A program made the translations under genes and the position numbers. From positions 1 through 20,540 of the forward strand of contig JAQGAU010001219.1 in NCBI GenBank assembly GCA_034698045.1: a DNA stretch of 20,540 bases. The letters run 5' to 3'. Below the pieces are notes generated by a model. The model was given only the letters and a program-made list of their open reading frames with translations. It was not told the DNA's origin and ran no database searches. Of this stretch, positions 9,335 through 18,248 are shown in pieces. The stretch is from Paramacrobiotus richtersi (lineage: Eukaryota > Tardigrada > Eutardigrada > Parachela > Macrobiotidae). Each line of letters opens with the position of its first letter. The first letter of the stretch is position 1.

Positions 9335-10527
9335 CAGCAGCACTGCTTCCTGCTTTTGCTTATTTATGCCTCGCATACAGCGAACATATCTAACCAGCAT
9401 GTTTCCGTAACTGTTAAGCTACATCTGGCACAGTAACTTCTCAGGGACTTCTAACCCAAAACAGGCTGAAATAGTCATCTTTGACGACCGGTAGTCCTTG
9501 GACCAGTACTGCCATCGCCGAAGTACATCCTTTTCTGTGTACAGTGAAGTCCTAGCTGCCATTTTTTAAGCAGCCGAATCACGGTAGCACTTATGCACAT
9601 GGAACACGGCACACACCGAGACCGCCATGCCATTTGGCATGTGTGGGTGTTGGTGGGTTAAGGCCATAGGCCGGGATGTCGGCTGCAGTTATGATGGTCT
9701 CGTTCAAACCAACATATCTCGATATTGATAGCTAAACTGCTTATTAAAATTTTTGTAACAATCAAAGGGATTGTGGTACTATAAATAACTGTAATCAAAT
9801 CGTAATTAAGAGGTTCGGTTATCACACAAAACTTTTTCAAAGTGCAGTGTGCATACAAACTTTTAAATTCAACATAAAATCACCAAAAATTGATACGGTA
9901 TTACTGGTACAGGCAAATCGTTTCTAAAATAGCTTTCCTGATTCTGACCCAGAACGAGATTTTTGCACTTTAAAATACGCGTACAGTGAATTTTTGAATA
10001 TTTCAACTGCTCATAACTTTCGTTATTATTGACGGATCCTGCTCATCTTGAGTCAGAACGTGACAAATTTTATCCTCTTTCTTCTGATACCTCACACGAC
10101 AAGTTTTATGGAGTTTGAAGAGCACAGTAGAGCTAAGACTTTTTGAACAGGTCGATACAATGCACCTGTTTTTTTGCTGCCGTTGGGTGAAAGGGGCAGA
10201 GATAGTACTGGCAATACAATAGAGCAACCATTTCTATACCGGATCCACATAACCAGATAAGCAATAAGTGCCCGAGCTGAAAGAAACAGTTGAAATTCAG
10301 AACCCACGAAAACTGCTGCCTGCATCACGGCTTAGAGCCTTAAGCCACCAGCTCCTGATATCCGAAGCAATGTGAATTATGAGCTGAAAATCGGCATTCA
10401 CCGCCTAGTTAAAAAAAAAACTCACAAAAACCTAGTTACGATAACTCCCCTTTTTGGTGATTTTCCCGACCATTGGTTACAGGGGACAGCGTGATGCCTC
10501 TTGGACACCATTGACTGGCATCAGGGG
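9335..10527. other. No recognised gene
   Basis: Nothing recognisable. Short GGCC-like words at 9660-9675 may be a scrap of the dispersed repeat. The openings on the minus strand at 9658-9858 and 10003-10328 show no motif and overlap each other in different frames. Confidence 0.4.
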
Positions 10528-10880
10528 GCCTGGTTTACTGTGGTTCATACTTGGTTCGCTGGTGGTTCTATGCGGTTCTATAAGTTCAATGGGCGAGAAT
10601 AAATGCATATAAAGTTATTAACAACTCAAGGCCTGGTTTAATGTGGTTCACGCTGGGTTCACCGGTGGTTCTATGTGGTTCTATGGGTTCACTGGGAGAG
10701 AATAAATGCATATGAACAACTCAGGCCCTGTTTTACTGTGGTTCTATCTGGTTCTATGGGCTCACTGGGAGAGAATAAATGCATATGAACAACTCACGAC
10801 CTGGTGTACTGTTGCTCATGCTTGGTTCACCGGTGGTTTTTTCTGCAAAGTTTGGTTCACTTGGTTCGAACTAAGTGAAC
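10528..10880 (+). repeat. Satellite of four degenerate units
   Basis: Units begin near 10528, 10631, 10725 and 10798 with a form of GCCTGGTTTACTGTGG. They are rich in GGTTC words, and the first three end in a well conserved GAGAATAAATGCATAT. Lengths are about 103, 94, 73 and 83 bases because internal TGGTTC segments have been lost or gained. The array stops within tens of bases of the LINE reverse transcriptase fragment that follows. Confidence 0.8.
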
Positions 10881-10931
10881 CCTTATTCGTCTAACCTGGG
10901 TATATTCTCTGATTCAGCGTATACCGAGCAC

Positions 10932-11480
10932 AAAGGGCTCCGGGCCCTTTCTTTCACCCACCAAATTGCGAAGGCCGGCGGGCGCATACTGGCAACCGTG
11001 TTAGCACGATTATACACGGTTTGTCTAACAAATGGAGAAGTCCCATCCAGTTGGAAAATCGCTGATGTGACGCCACTGCCGAAAGCGGGGGACAAGTCTA
11101 AACCCGAAAACTGGAGAGCAGTTGCGATGATGCATCCAGTATCAGTGTACCTCGATGGAATCGTGTACGAGAAACTGTTTCCCGCAGTTGCGCGCAAACT
11201 TTATCCCCGTCAGTACGGTCTCAGAAAAGGACGATCCAACGAAATTCAGCTTGCCTTGTAGGTCGATCAGCTCCACCGATGTTTGAACGATCAGTCTCAA
11301 CACGATTTAATATTGCTGGATATGTCCACAGCGTTTGAACGAGTGCCGCATCATTTGCTACTATCAGAAATGGAAAAGATGGGTGCCAAACCGTATGTCC
11401 TGAAGTTTGTGCAAGGCTGCTTAAGCCATGCCAAGAACTTACAATATCTAAAAGGACTGGTATCTGGCTGTGTGACGACA
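10932..11480 (+). pseudogene. LINE reverse transcriptase fragment (N-terminal RT blocks)
   Basis: Frame 3 reads through the first RT blocks of an APE-type LINE. It has VPSSWKIADVTPLPKAGDKS, then PENWRAVAMM, then QYGLRKGRS, and motif A as LLDMSTAFERVPHHLLL with the catalytic Asp at 11319-11321. A single TAG at 11259-11261 interrupts it; both sides are in the same frame. Similarity fades after VSGCVTTVVG, where motif B should begin, so the palm motif C and thumb are missing. This protein is clearly different from elements A and B and closer to Jockey/CR1/L2-like LINEs. The rest may correspond to the C-terminal fragment at 12763-13065, with repeats in between. Confidence 0.8.
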
Positions 11481-11570
11481 GTGGTTGGCACTACAGCTAA
11501 ATATGCGCCCGTTGACTTCTATGTTGTGGACAATTTCTGTAACTTAGTTCCACTTCCCTTAGAAGGGGCA

Positions 11571-11840
11571 CAACGAAACCTGTGCTGTACCCAACCGATT
11601 TGAAGTAATGTTCCATGCTTGCTTATACCTTTACGTCATAAACCAATGAAATCACCTGAGCCGTGCGCAACGGACGAAACCTGTACCGTACCCAACCGGA
11701 CAATACCTCAGCCGTACCCATCGGACGAAACCTGTGCTGTACCCAACCATTTGAAGTAATGTTCCATGTTTGCTTATCTTTACGCCGATTGAACCGGACA
11801 AAACCTGTACCGTATCAAACCGGACACCAACTGTGCTGTA
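11571..11840 (+). repeat. Minisatellite-like array, CGGACGAAACCTGT family
   Basis: Words like CGGACGAAACCTGTACCGTA and CCCAACCGG recur five times or so. A longer block (CGAAACCTGTGCTGTACCCA followed by TTTGAAGTAATGTTCCATG) is present at 11574-11635 and again at 11726-11784, 152 bases apart. No coding function is evident. Confidence 0.75.
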
Positions 11841-12120
11841 ACCATGGATGTCTAATGCCAAACGACACCAATCACTCAAGGTAGTTCACAAAAGGACCCA
11901 CCGTTACCACTGGAATTCAGCTGCATTGTACGTAAGTGTTGAACAAATCATCGATTATGAACGAAATGACGCCATTGCCACAGTACACCATAACTAACGG
12001 TACACGATCTTCTTGCACACAAGCTATGGACGTTTACCTGGAACCCAACGTGGTGTTAACTAGCAGTAAATAATTGTCCAAGATCTGATCACGTTATGTT
12101 TATATCGTTTTTGGATGTTT
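11841..12120. other. No recognised feature
   Basis: Nothing recognised between the minisatellite and the 5S-like unit. Confidence 0.4.
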
Positions 12121-12240
12121 GTACTATGCAAGGTGTGGCTGAATGTATGGATCCTTGGATTCCGTAAGATAAGCTACGTCGAGCGCGGTTTTGACTTGGA
12201 TGGGTGACCGCTCTACTCTACTCTACACTCCGCGGTGGCA
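12121..12240 (+). pseudogene. 5S rRNA-like sequence (pol III promoter head of a SINE, or 5S pseudogene)
   Basis: From about 12138 the order GCTGAAT, then GATAAGC-ACGTCGAGC, then GGTTTTG, then ACTTGGATGGGTGACCGC (12193-12211) matches the order and spacing of animal 5S rRNA. The match covers the internal promoter boxes A, IE and C. The C box is essentially canonical. The 3' end is disturbed by CTCTA repeated three times (12211-12226). Total span is close to the 120 bases of 5S rRNA. The 5' end (12121-12137) matches poorly, so this is unlikely to be a functional 5S gene. Confidence 0.6.
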
Positions 12241-12570
12241 GTCAGCATCAACGCTGGCCGCATTCAGTGACGGATGCGTTTCTACGACGCCTGGGCAAAT
12301 TCGGATTCTACATGGATCAACATGCTCTTCAGAACCCCAAACACCCCCCTTCGGCTCGTTGATGCCTATGGATGCGTGGACGATACGGATCTTGTTGTCT
12401 TAGCGCTTGTTGCTTTCATGCACACTTTGCTTCTGCAGTAGTGAGTCGAGCCTAGCAATTCTGTGATGTGTTGTTCTATTGCTTCTATAGAATTTAGCGA
12501 TGTATCTGATGTGTGGTGTGTATGCAACCAGACTTGGTATGTCCCGCTCGGGTTTGTCTGATTTCGAATT

Positions 12571-12594
12571 AAATACAAATACAAATACAAATAC
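12571..12594 (+). repeat. (AAATAC)4 tail
   Basis: Four exact hexanucleotide units after TTCGAATT. Interpreted as the 3' tail of the 5S-headed element. Confidence 0.8.
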
Positions 12595-12762
12595 AAGTAT
12601 TGGTTCCCACATACCAGCTGTGAACGTGACTTGACTGTGAGAATTACAATGACAATTTCGTTTCACTTCGAATGCCTGCATGCATCAGACACTACTGCGT
12701 ATACTGAAATTCTCTGACCGTTCTAAACGCGCCAACTTACTTCGAGATTTGTGTGACTAATC

Positions 12763-13065
12763 TTGTCGCCACCAAAGTCAACAACAACAACTGCTCTACC
12801 AGATCTCCCACAATTTCTACCCAGGGAGGGTGAGATTCTGGTACAGCGAGCCCCCCGAGAAGGCAAAACGAGAAGCGACGAGCGGCAATCAAAGAATGTT
12901 TTACTGTTGTTTTCGAACTATGTTAGCCGTTTTGTAAAGAAATCCTTCCATCGTAGCTGAATGTACGAAGCAGTACCGTTGTGGAATTCACTGTCTGATA
13001 CAGCGAATGACGTGTTATCGCTTACCAATTTTTCAGAATTTCTGCGTAAGCTCTATAGCGCTTGA
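12763..13065 (+). pseudogene. C-terminal tail of a LINE protein
   Basis: Frame 1 reads VSRFVKKSFHRS, a TGA at 12958-12960, then MYEAVPLWNSLSDTAND and SLTNFSEFLRKLYSA, ending at TGA 13063-13065. The pattern of a basic stretch, then A-x-LWNSL, then SL-x-x-F-x-x-x-L close to the stop is the usual end of Jockey/CR1/L2/RTE-type LINE proteins. The upstream part (12763-12890) is lower quality. It is in the same orientation as the RT fragment at 10932-11480, so the two may be ends of one LINE whose middle was lost, with the 5S-headed element between them. Confidence 0.6.
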
Positions 13066-13222
13066 AACATCTGGCCGTCTTTCTTTAAATCCGAAATGTA
13101 TTTTTCTGCTGAAAGGACGTAAAACGGCGCAAATGAAAATGAATATGGCGGATTGTACAGACACTACGAACTTCGAATAGGACGTGTAGTACTACAAAAT
13201 TCAATACTAAGAATGCTGATAC

Positions 13223-14497
13223 GTGACATTTGCTTATAATAAAACGCAGAATAGCTACCTCGGCTCACCCCTGCATGACTCAGCAGTACCTGAAGCTTTA
13301 TCGGGCGCAACGATACAGAATAGTCGGATGACTAAAAGTCTCGAACTGATTCCAGCACATCAAGCACTCTTTCTCCTGCGATGCAGCATGGGGCCACTGA
13401 GAGTGCTGTATAAACTGCGTACAAGCCGTTGTTACCTGCAGAAGGAACTTCTGACCAGTTTCGACGACGCAATACGGATCTGTTTGTCCAGTATTACCAA
13501 TACGTCCATCACCGATTTAGTTTGGCAACAAGCCTCACTGCCTGTCTCGCACGGTGGACTCGGCATCCGCAGCGTGGAGAAGCTTGCCCTTCCGGCCTTC
13601 TTGGCCAGTGCTTACTCCGTTGCTGAATTGGCGGCCGAGATCATCGATTACAAACCAGATGCGTACTGCGAGGAAGCGGTGAGTGAATGGCGTAATATAG
13701 CGGATTCCGACCTTCCGGAAAATGGAGCTAAAGGTATCCAGAAGGCATGGGACATACCGTTAATCCAGCAGGTGAAGAATGACCTCCAGAACCAGAGCCG
13801 CAACGACATCTCCACCCAAGCCCGCTTACTAGCGATGTCCACCAAAGAATCAGGAGCCTGGTTGCAAGCTCTGCCAGCTGCTTCGCTCGGTAATCTCTTA
13901 AATGACTCAGCTGCACGAATTGCCACTGCACTACGCCTTGGCGCTCCGGTATGTATGGATCACCGTTGCATCTGCGGTGAGCGAGCGGACGGACGAGGCT
14001 ACCATGCCTTGAGCTGCAAGAGAAGTGCAGGCAGGAAGAGAGCGCATGCCACCCTTAACGCAGTGATCAAGCGTACATTTTCATCGGCTGGACACGAAAC
14101 TAAACTGGGACCACCCGGAATATCACGGAGTGATGGCAAGCGGCCAGACGGTGTCACACTGGAACCGTGGGAACGAGGTAAGATGCTTACATGGGATGCA
14201 ACGCGCAGGTGCACCCTCGCTCTGAGTTACCTGGCAGCAACCTCGAAGAAAGCCGGAGCGGCTACAGCGCAGGCAGAACAAGCAAAGGTCGTCAAGTACC
14301 AAAACATTACAGGTGATTACCTGTTTTGTCCCTTGGGGTTCGAAACTCTGGGGCCATGGGGACCGGAAGCCCATCGTCTGCTCTCCACACTGGCCAAGAA
14401 GATCCGGCTAGAAACGGGAGAAAAGAAAGCGAAACTGTATATCTACCAGCGGATTAGCATTGAGATGCAACGGGCCAACGCGATGTCCATCCTGTGA
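13223..14497 (+). pseudogene. Element B polyprotein C-terminus (thumb, zinc motif, endonuclease)
   Basis: The frame is open for 424 codons with no lesion. First in-frame ATG is at 13328; the true N-terminus with the RT is absent. Order: thumb/linker (LLTSFDDAIR, LPVSHGGLGIRS), a conserved ESGAWLQALPAASLGNLLND, a Cys-His motif CICGERADGRGYHALSC (13967-14017), then KRPDG (14138-14152; Asp 14147-14149) and TWDAT (Asp 14195-14197), 15 residues between the two Asp. A further block (YLFCPLGFETLG) and YQRISIEMQRANA close the protein. In R2-type elements the matching domains bind and cleave target DNA. Here the endonuclease role is inferred from that layout and from the PD...D spacing. It could be made as a truncated protein only if it gained a promoter; none is evident. 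Confidence 0.8.
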
Positions 14498-14572
14498 ACA
14501 GCTCCCGCTGCCGCCAACCTTGACGAGATTTTTTCTGTCATACGGCCAAGAGGCCGTAGTTTCTGAGCTGTT
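14497..14572 (+). promoter_or_regulatory. Nested stem-loop at the start of element B's 3' UTR
   Basis: AACAGCTC at 14497-14504 pairs with GAGCTGTT at 14565-14572. Inside, TACGGCC (14541-14547) pairs with GGCCGTA (14552-14558) around the tetraloop AAGA. The outer stem overlaps the last base of the stop codon. RTs of R2-like elements recognise structured 3' UTRs, so this could be the template recognition signal. That is inference; the pairing itself is seen in the sequence. Confidence 0.5.
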
Positions 14573-14776
14573 ATGTAGCACACTAGAAATTGTTGCTGAT
14601 GCGTAGTGAATTTTGGGTGTAATCGTTGCATGTCTTGATTACCGTAGTGTTACCGCAGTTGTATGAAAGTGTTAGCAAGGTAGTGTAAAATGTTTGCGTA
14701 ATGCTTCTATGCACTGATACGCAGAACTGATGAAGTTCGAATTATCGGTACGTTCATGACTCAGAAAAGTTACGTG

Positions 14777-14782
14777 AATAAA
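14777..14782 (+). terminator. AATAAA polyadenylation signal of element B
   Basis: Lies 280 bases after the stop codon and is the likely 3' end marker of the element. No poly(A) or microsatellite tail follows. Confidence 0.45.
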
Positions 14783-14790
14783 CGGTTATC

Positions 14791-15389
14791 CGAAACATCA
14801 TCTAACAAGTAAGGTAAGCAAAAATAGGATTGGTGCTGAGAAGAGTCACATTTACAAAGTGGCATACGTCAGTATGATAGTACTTGTAGTAGTCTGGGTA
14901 TTCCATTTTCCGAGAAAACAGTACAAACGGAAACATATTTTGCTAAATATGTCTGAAGGAAAACCAGCAACACTCATCCTGATTATCAATTTTGATGGAT
15001 GACAAGCCAAATGTGAGGAATTCATATAGCTGTTTCTGGCGTGTGGGGCCGGGTCGTCAGTGCTCCTGTGGCCGGTGCTGACAGGGTCTGAAATCTGCTC
15101 GGCGACCCCGACGGTCTTGATCAAAGAGGAAAAAGCAGGATCAGTAAACAGAACTAAAGGAAATGAGCAAAAACAAACAACAGTTTAAACAACATTGTGC
15201 ACAAAGTTTTAGCTTCTTGAAGATGATCAGTTTGCACAAAAAGTGTAAAATTAAACAGTGATAAGGGACCCGTACATATGAAGTGGCAGCTTCGTTGCCA
15301 AGCAGTGCTTGGCAAGCACACCGGTTCGTTCTGCGTTAACTACAGTTAACGCTTTGGCGTTAAATGGCTTAATTACATATACCTTTTCG
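14791..15389. other. No recognised gene; short inverted repeats before the foldback
   Basis: Minus-strand openings at 14852-15124 and 15251-15472 lack motifs, and the latter runs into the foldback arm. TGCCAAGCAGTGCTTGGCA (15297-15315) and GTTAACTACAGTTAAC (15337-15352) are small inverted repeats just left of the foldback. Confidence 0.45.
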
Positions 15390-15783
15390 GCTAACAAGCA
15401 GATTACCCGACGCCTCATATTCGCAAAAATATGAGAACTATCCTGGAATGTAGTGCTATATGTACTTACCACAGGGTATTTTCTGCCAAGGGGAGGTTAT
15501 GGACGGTGAATAGATATGAATTTTCAAAGTTTTTAATATGTGAGTTGGCTTAACATAGCGGTTTAAGGGAATCGGATCAAGATCGTAATCTTGCTGACCC
15601 ATCCCTCGTAGAGCGCTATGTTAAGCCAACTCACGCATTAAAAACTTTGAAAATTCATAACTATTCACCGTCCATAACATCATTTGGCAAAAAATACCCT
15701 GTGGTCAGTAGATATAGCACTACATTCCAGGCTAGTTCTCATATTTTTGCGAATATGAGGCGTTGGGTAATCTGCTTGTAAGC
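15390..15783. repeat. Foldback: 170-bp inverted repeat with short centre
   Basis: The left arm 15390-15560 is the reverse complement of the right arm 15614-15783 with roughly a dozen differences and one single-base gap. The 53-base centre itself folds (AGGGA...TCCCT and TCAAGAT-CGTA-ATCTTG), so almost the whole 394 bases could form one hairpin. No protein is encoded. It may be a palindromic non-autonomous transposon (foldback or MITE type) or an inverted duplication. No convincing target-site duplication is seen at the edges. If transcribed it would give a long double-stranded RNA hairpin. Confidence 0.9.
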
Positions 15784-15906
15784 TTGCGTACATCTGGAAC
15801 AACATATTTACACACAGGCTGACAACCTCATAAGAAATCATATCTATGTTACATGTAGCTCGTCTAATGAATTCATTTTATCACTGAGGACTACGAAACC
15901 AATCGA

Positions 15907-16029
15907 TCAGCGTAATATTTGCATCATACCCAGGTTTTCGACGAGAAATTGCACGCAGGTGGTCTTGCCCGTTCCTGTCTCGTCCACCAGGAGCTTCATT
16001 CTGAGAGTCTCATTCTGCGCAATTCCCAT
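15907..16029 (-). pseudogene. P-loop coding fragment (DEAH-helicase or AAA+ like)
   Basis: A 40-codon opening from ATG 16029 to TGA 15907 encodes QNETLRMKLLVDETGTGKTT followed by CVQFLVENLG. The ETGTGKTT core and following QFL are very close to motif I of DEAH-box RNA helicases (GETGSGKTTQ...QFL); AAA+ proteins such as midasin or dynein have similar P-loops. The first Gly of the P-loop is Asp here, which should weaken nucleotide binding. It may be an exon: CAG precedes 16000 and GTATGA follows 15930 on the minus strand, giving a 71-base exon. No other helicase motif is nearby, so it is either an exon of a gene whose other exons lie outside, a pseudogene scrap, or chance. Confidence 0.45.
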
Positions 16030-16075
16030 GCATAGACCCTACAGTAAACGGTAGGCCGATGGATGCAGGGAATGT

Positions 16076-16340
16076 ACGCAGAGTTTAAAACCTGGCCCGG
16101 GCTTTGGCCCAGGGCAAAGAAAGTCTGGGCAAGCCACCGGCTAAAACCTGGCTGCAGCCCCGGTAAAGCCTGGCCTTACGTAAACAACACTCCAGAATCC
16201 AGTTGCGATAACAAGGAATGGTACGGACTTTTCCCACTAAAAGTAAACGCATATACAAGGAACCTCGCTCTGATCACGCGGTTTCTCGTAAGAGAATGCT
16301 GGCTTGTACTCCCTACGCGGCGTAGGCTACGCCATACCAT
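16076..16340 (+). repeat. GGCC-rich dispersed repeat, copy 3 (long form)
   Basis: Contains the AAAACCTGGCCCGGG start, the GTCTGGGCAAG block, a second AAAACCTGG with CCCCGGTAAAGCCTGGCC, and then the 130-base extension shared with copy 2 (ACAAGGAATGGTACG to CTCCCTACGC). It is open over its whole length in one frame (94 codons, 16063-16347). The peptide resembles the openings in copies 1, 2 and 4, but the shared reading may only reflect the shared DNA. Confidence 0.8.
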
Positions 16341-16360
16341 GGTGTAAAGTAGAACGTGAC

Positions 16361-16386
16361 TATGGCTATTTTCCACCATAGCCATA
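16361..16386. repeat. Small hairpin after GGCC copy 3
   Basis: TATGGCTA (16361-16368) pairs with TAGCCATA (16379-16386) around a 10-base loop. Confidence 0.6.
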
Positions 16387-17584
16387 AAGCTTCCTTTTTT
16401 TGTTCTCTATTTCCTCTTTGATACTGGTGGAAATGATACCCTGATCTTGTTGTACCATATCATGGGTTGTGCACAGAGTGATCGTTCTTTATCTAACGGC
16501 AACGACCACCGTGAATTTTCTGAGTAGGGTAACAAGTGTTGTGCAAGACTGAGTCCGTCCCGCTGCAGCCCATGTTCTATGACTTTCGTGAGATTGGGAT
16601 TTAGGCTTATGCCGCGTGTAGTTTATAATTTACATGCTGATACCGCAAGAAATCCGACACTGCAGTGATATCGTGTACAACCGATCCTTGTTAGCAGCGC
16701 TTATTTCTCAATATCCTAATCAGCCTGGCAGCTGAAGGGCCATCATACTCATCTACGTATATGAGCGTAGAAATGATTCATGCGCGCTGTTTGATACGTC
16801 AGTTTAATACCAAGAGCGTGTGCAGAAATTCCTATCGTTTTTGCCGATTACAATTTGAATTTCTTAATCTGAAGGGACAACCTTTCCACTTAGCAAACGG
16901 TCCCGATATCTGACCACTACCGCGCACAAAAACTGTTACACCAGAGATCTTGCAGTATTATAGTGAAACCTTCATTAATCTGGACACTCGTGTACTGTAG
17001 ACTGCCCGATGTTATGTAACGCTAATATGGTGGATGCCGGAGAGCCGCGGCACTCACCGTCCGTCACTGGTCAAGAAAATTAGACAGAGGACTCCATTTT
17101 TCTGTTGGAGTACTTCAGCAGTAGGCCCGTTATTTGCGTTCTATGTGCGCGTGCGCTACTGCTTACATTAATGTACATTGAACACTCTCTGTTCAACCAT
17201 AAATTCGTGGGAAACCAATTGCACGTTTGTAACGTGCAGATGAAGTGTCTGCTAGAAAATAATACGTGTACCTCGAGATATCCGATACTTATATGGCCGC
17301 TTTATAAACTGATCTTCCTCTGCATTGTTGACGAGGTACACTCAAATGTGTGCTCTTTTCGATCCACAGATTTGCAGTCATTCTTCAGTTACACAATAGT
17401 AACAGCGATCGGCATCGCTCAAAGAGCCCGCACGGTCCCAGGGAAACATCATACGGACGGACTCATAAGCTAAACATTTTTCATGCGTGCTGTTAGATTA
17501 TACATAATTCTGCCTAAACATAATTGCGTGTAGGTCGTGTATTTTGTTTCCTTTTTTGTAATTGGTAAAGCCCAGCTTAACTGG
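16387..17584. other. No recognised gene
   Basis: A + strand opening at 17105-17473 (122 codons) is cysteine- and leucine-rich with no clear motif or good splice context. I cannot support it as a gene. No RNA gene was recognised. Confidence 0.4.
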
Positions 17585-17762
17585 AAGAACGGTAAATTGT
17601 AAAGGCTAAGTTTATAAAATGCGGCAAAGGCAAAATAACGGCTTTTTGTAAACGGCAAAATGTTACGGCGAAGGTAAATCGAACGGCAAAGGCAACCTGA
17701 ACGGCAAAGTTGTAAAAGGCAAAGAAAACGGCAAAGGCAAACCTAACGGTAACGGCAATGGG
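17585..17762. repeat. Degenerate minisatellite of AACGGCAAAGGC units
   Basis: About ten units of roughly 12-18 bases built on AACGGCAAAGGCAAA run up to the edge of GGCC copy 4. Read on the minus strand they give a leucine/proline/phenylalanine repeat (LPLPF), which I take to be a by-product. Confidence 0.8.
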
Positions 17763-17775
17763 CCACAAATATAGG

Positions 17776-17895
17776 GCCACATTCTACCGGGGCCGTAGCT
17801 AGGTTTTAGCCGGTGTCCTGCCCAGATTTCCTTGGCCTTGGGCCATAGGAATAGGCCACCGGCCAAGGCCGGGGCCAGGTTTTGGACCCTGCCGG
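17776..17895 (-). repeat. GGCC-rich dispersed repeat, copy 4 (short form)
   Basis: On the minus strand it starts GGCAGGGTCCAAAACCTGG (17893), with the GGCC block, AAATCTGGGCAGGACACCGG, CTAAAACCTAG and CCCCGGTAGAATGTGGCCC. It ends where the extension found in copies 2 and 3 would begin, and the AACGGCAAAGGC minisatellite lies beyond. Confidence 0.8.
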
Positions 17896-18248
17896 GAATG
17901 TACACCGTTCGACTGCTAAACAAACTGCACATACAGAAGAGCACATACACTTACAGAAAAACGGAAAACTCGTTTTCGCCAGAACATTTCGCTGAAAACT
18001 CATGAAAAAGAGTACCGATTGCTTGCTTTATCAATAACATTATCGACGATTGTACTGTAAACCATGTCGGCTAACATGTTACTCCGCCTGGCTTCTTTCT
18101 TGGTCGCCAATCGCGGACAGCACGCGCGTCCCACACTGAACACCCTCACATCTTTCTTTTCATTTCATGTAGTCAGCTTTCCAAAAGTTAACCGTACTGA
18201 TAATATACAATTCACATTTGTGTACTTTTCTGAAAACACATAAAATAT

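Larger units (their letters stand above)
12121..12594 (+). mobile_element. 5S-derived SINE-like element
   Basis: A 5S-like head (12121-12240) is followed by a 330-base body with no coding sense and a simple repeat tail (AAATAC)4 at 12571-12594. This is the plan of a SINE3-type element: pol III head, body and LINE-like tail copied by a partner LINE. Boundaries are inferred from the head and tail. No target-site duplication was found by eye, and no second copy is present in this window. Confidence 0.5.
13223..14790 (+). mobile_element. 5'-truncated relative of element A (element B)
   Basis: Similarity to element A starts at about 13259 (LGSPL, matching LGAAL of A) in the thumb region after the RT active site and runs to the end of the protein. 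A 3' UTR of about 280 bases with AATAAA follows. Truncation at the 5' end is normal for target-primed reverse transcription. Protein blocks are close but clearly not identical to A (23 of 34 residues in the block starting ESGAWL), and the 3' UTRs do not look alike, so B is a separate family. No target-site duplication was found. Confidence 0.75.

Noticed and set aside
10528-10880. CRISPR-like array
   Set aside because: Units are degenerate and of unequal length with no unique spacers, and the window is eukaryotic.
10860-10885. TGGTTCGAACT as a tRNA T-loop
   Set aside because: No A box or cloverleaf can be formed around it; it belongs to the GGTTC-rich satellite.
12191-12403. 70-codon + frame over the 5S-headed element
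   Set aside because: It starts inside the 5S C box and has no protein-like motif.
13200-14830. Target-site duplication for element B
   Set aside because: Only very short matches such as ACGTGA were found near the two ends, not enough to support a duplication.
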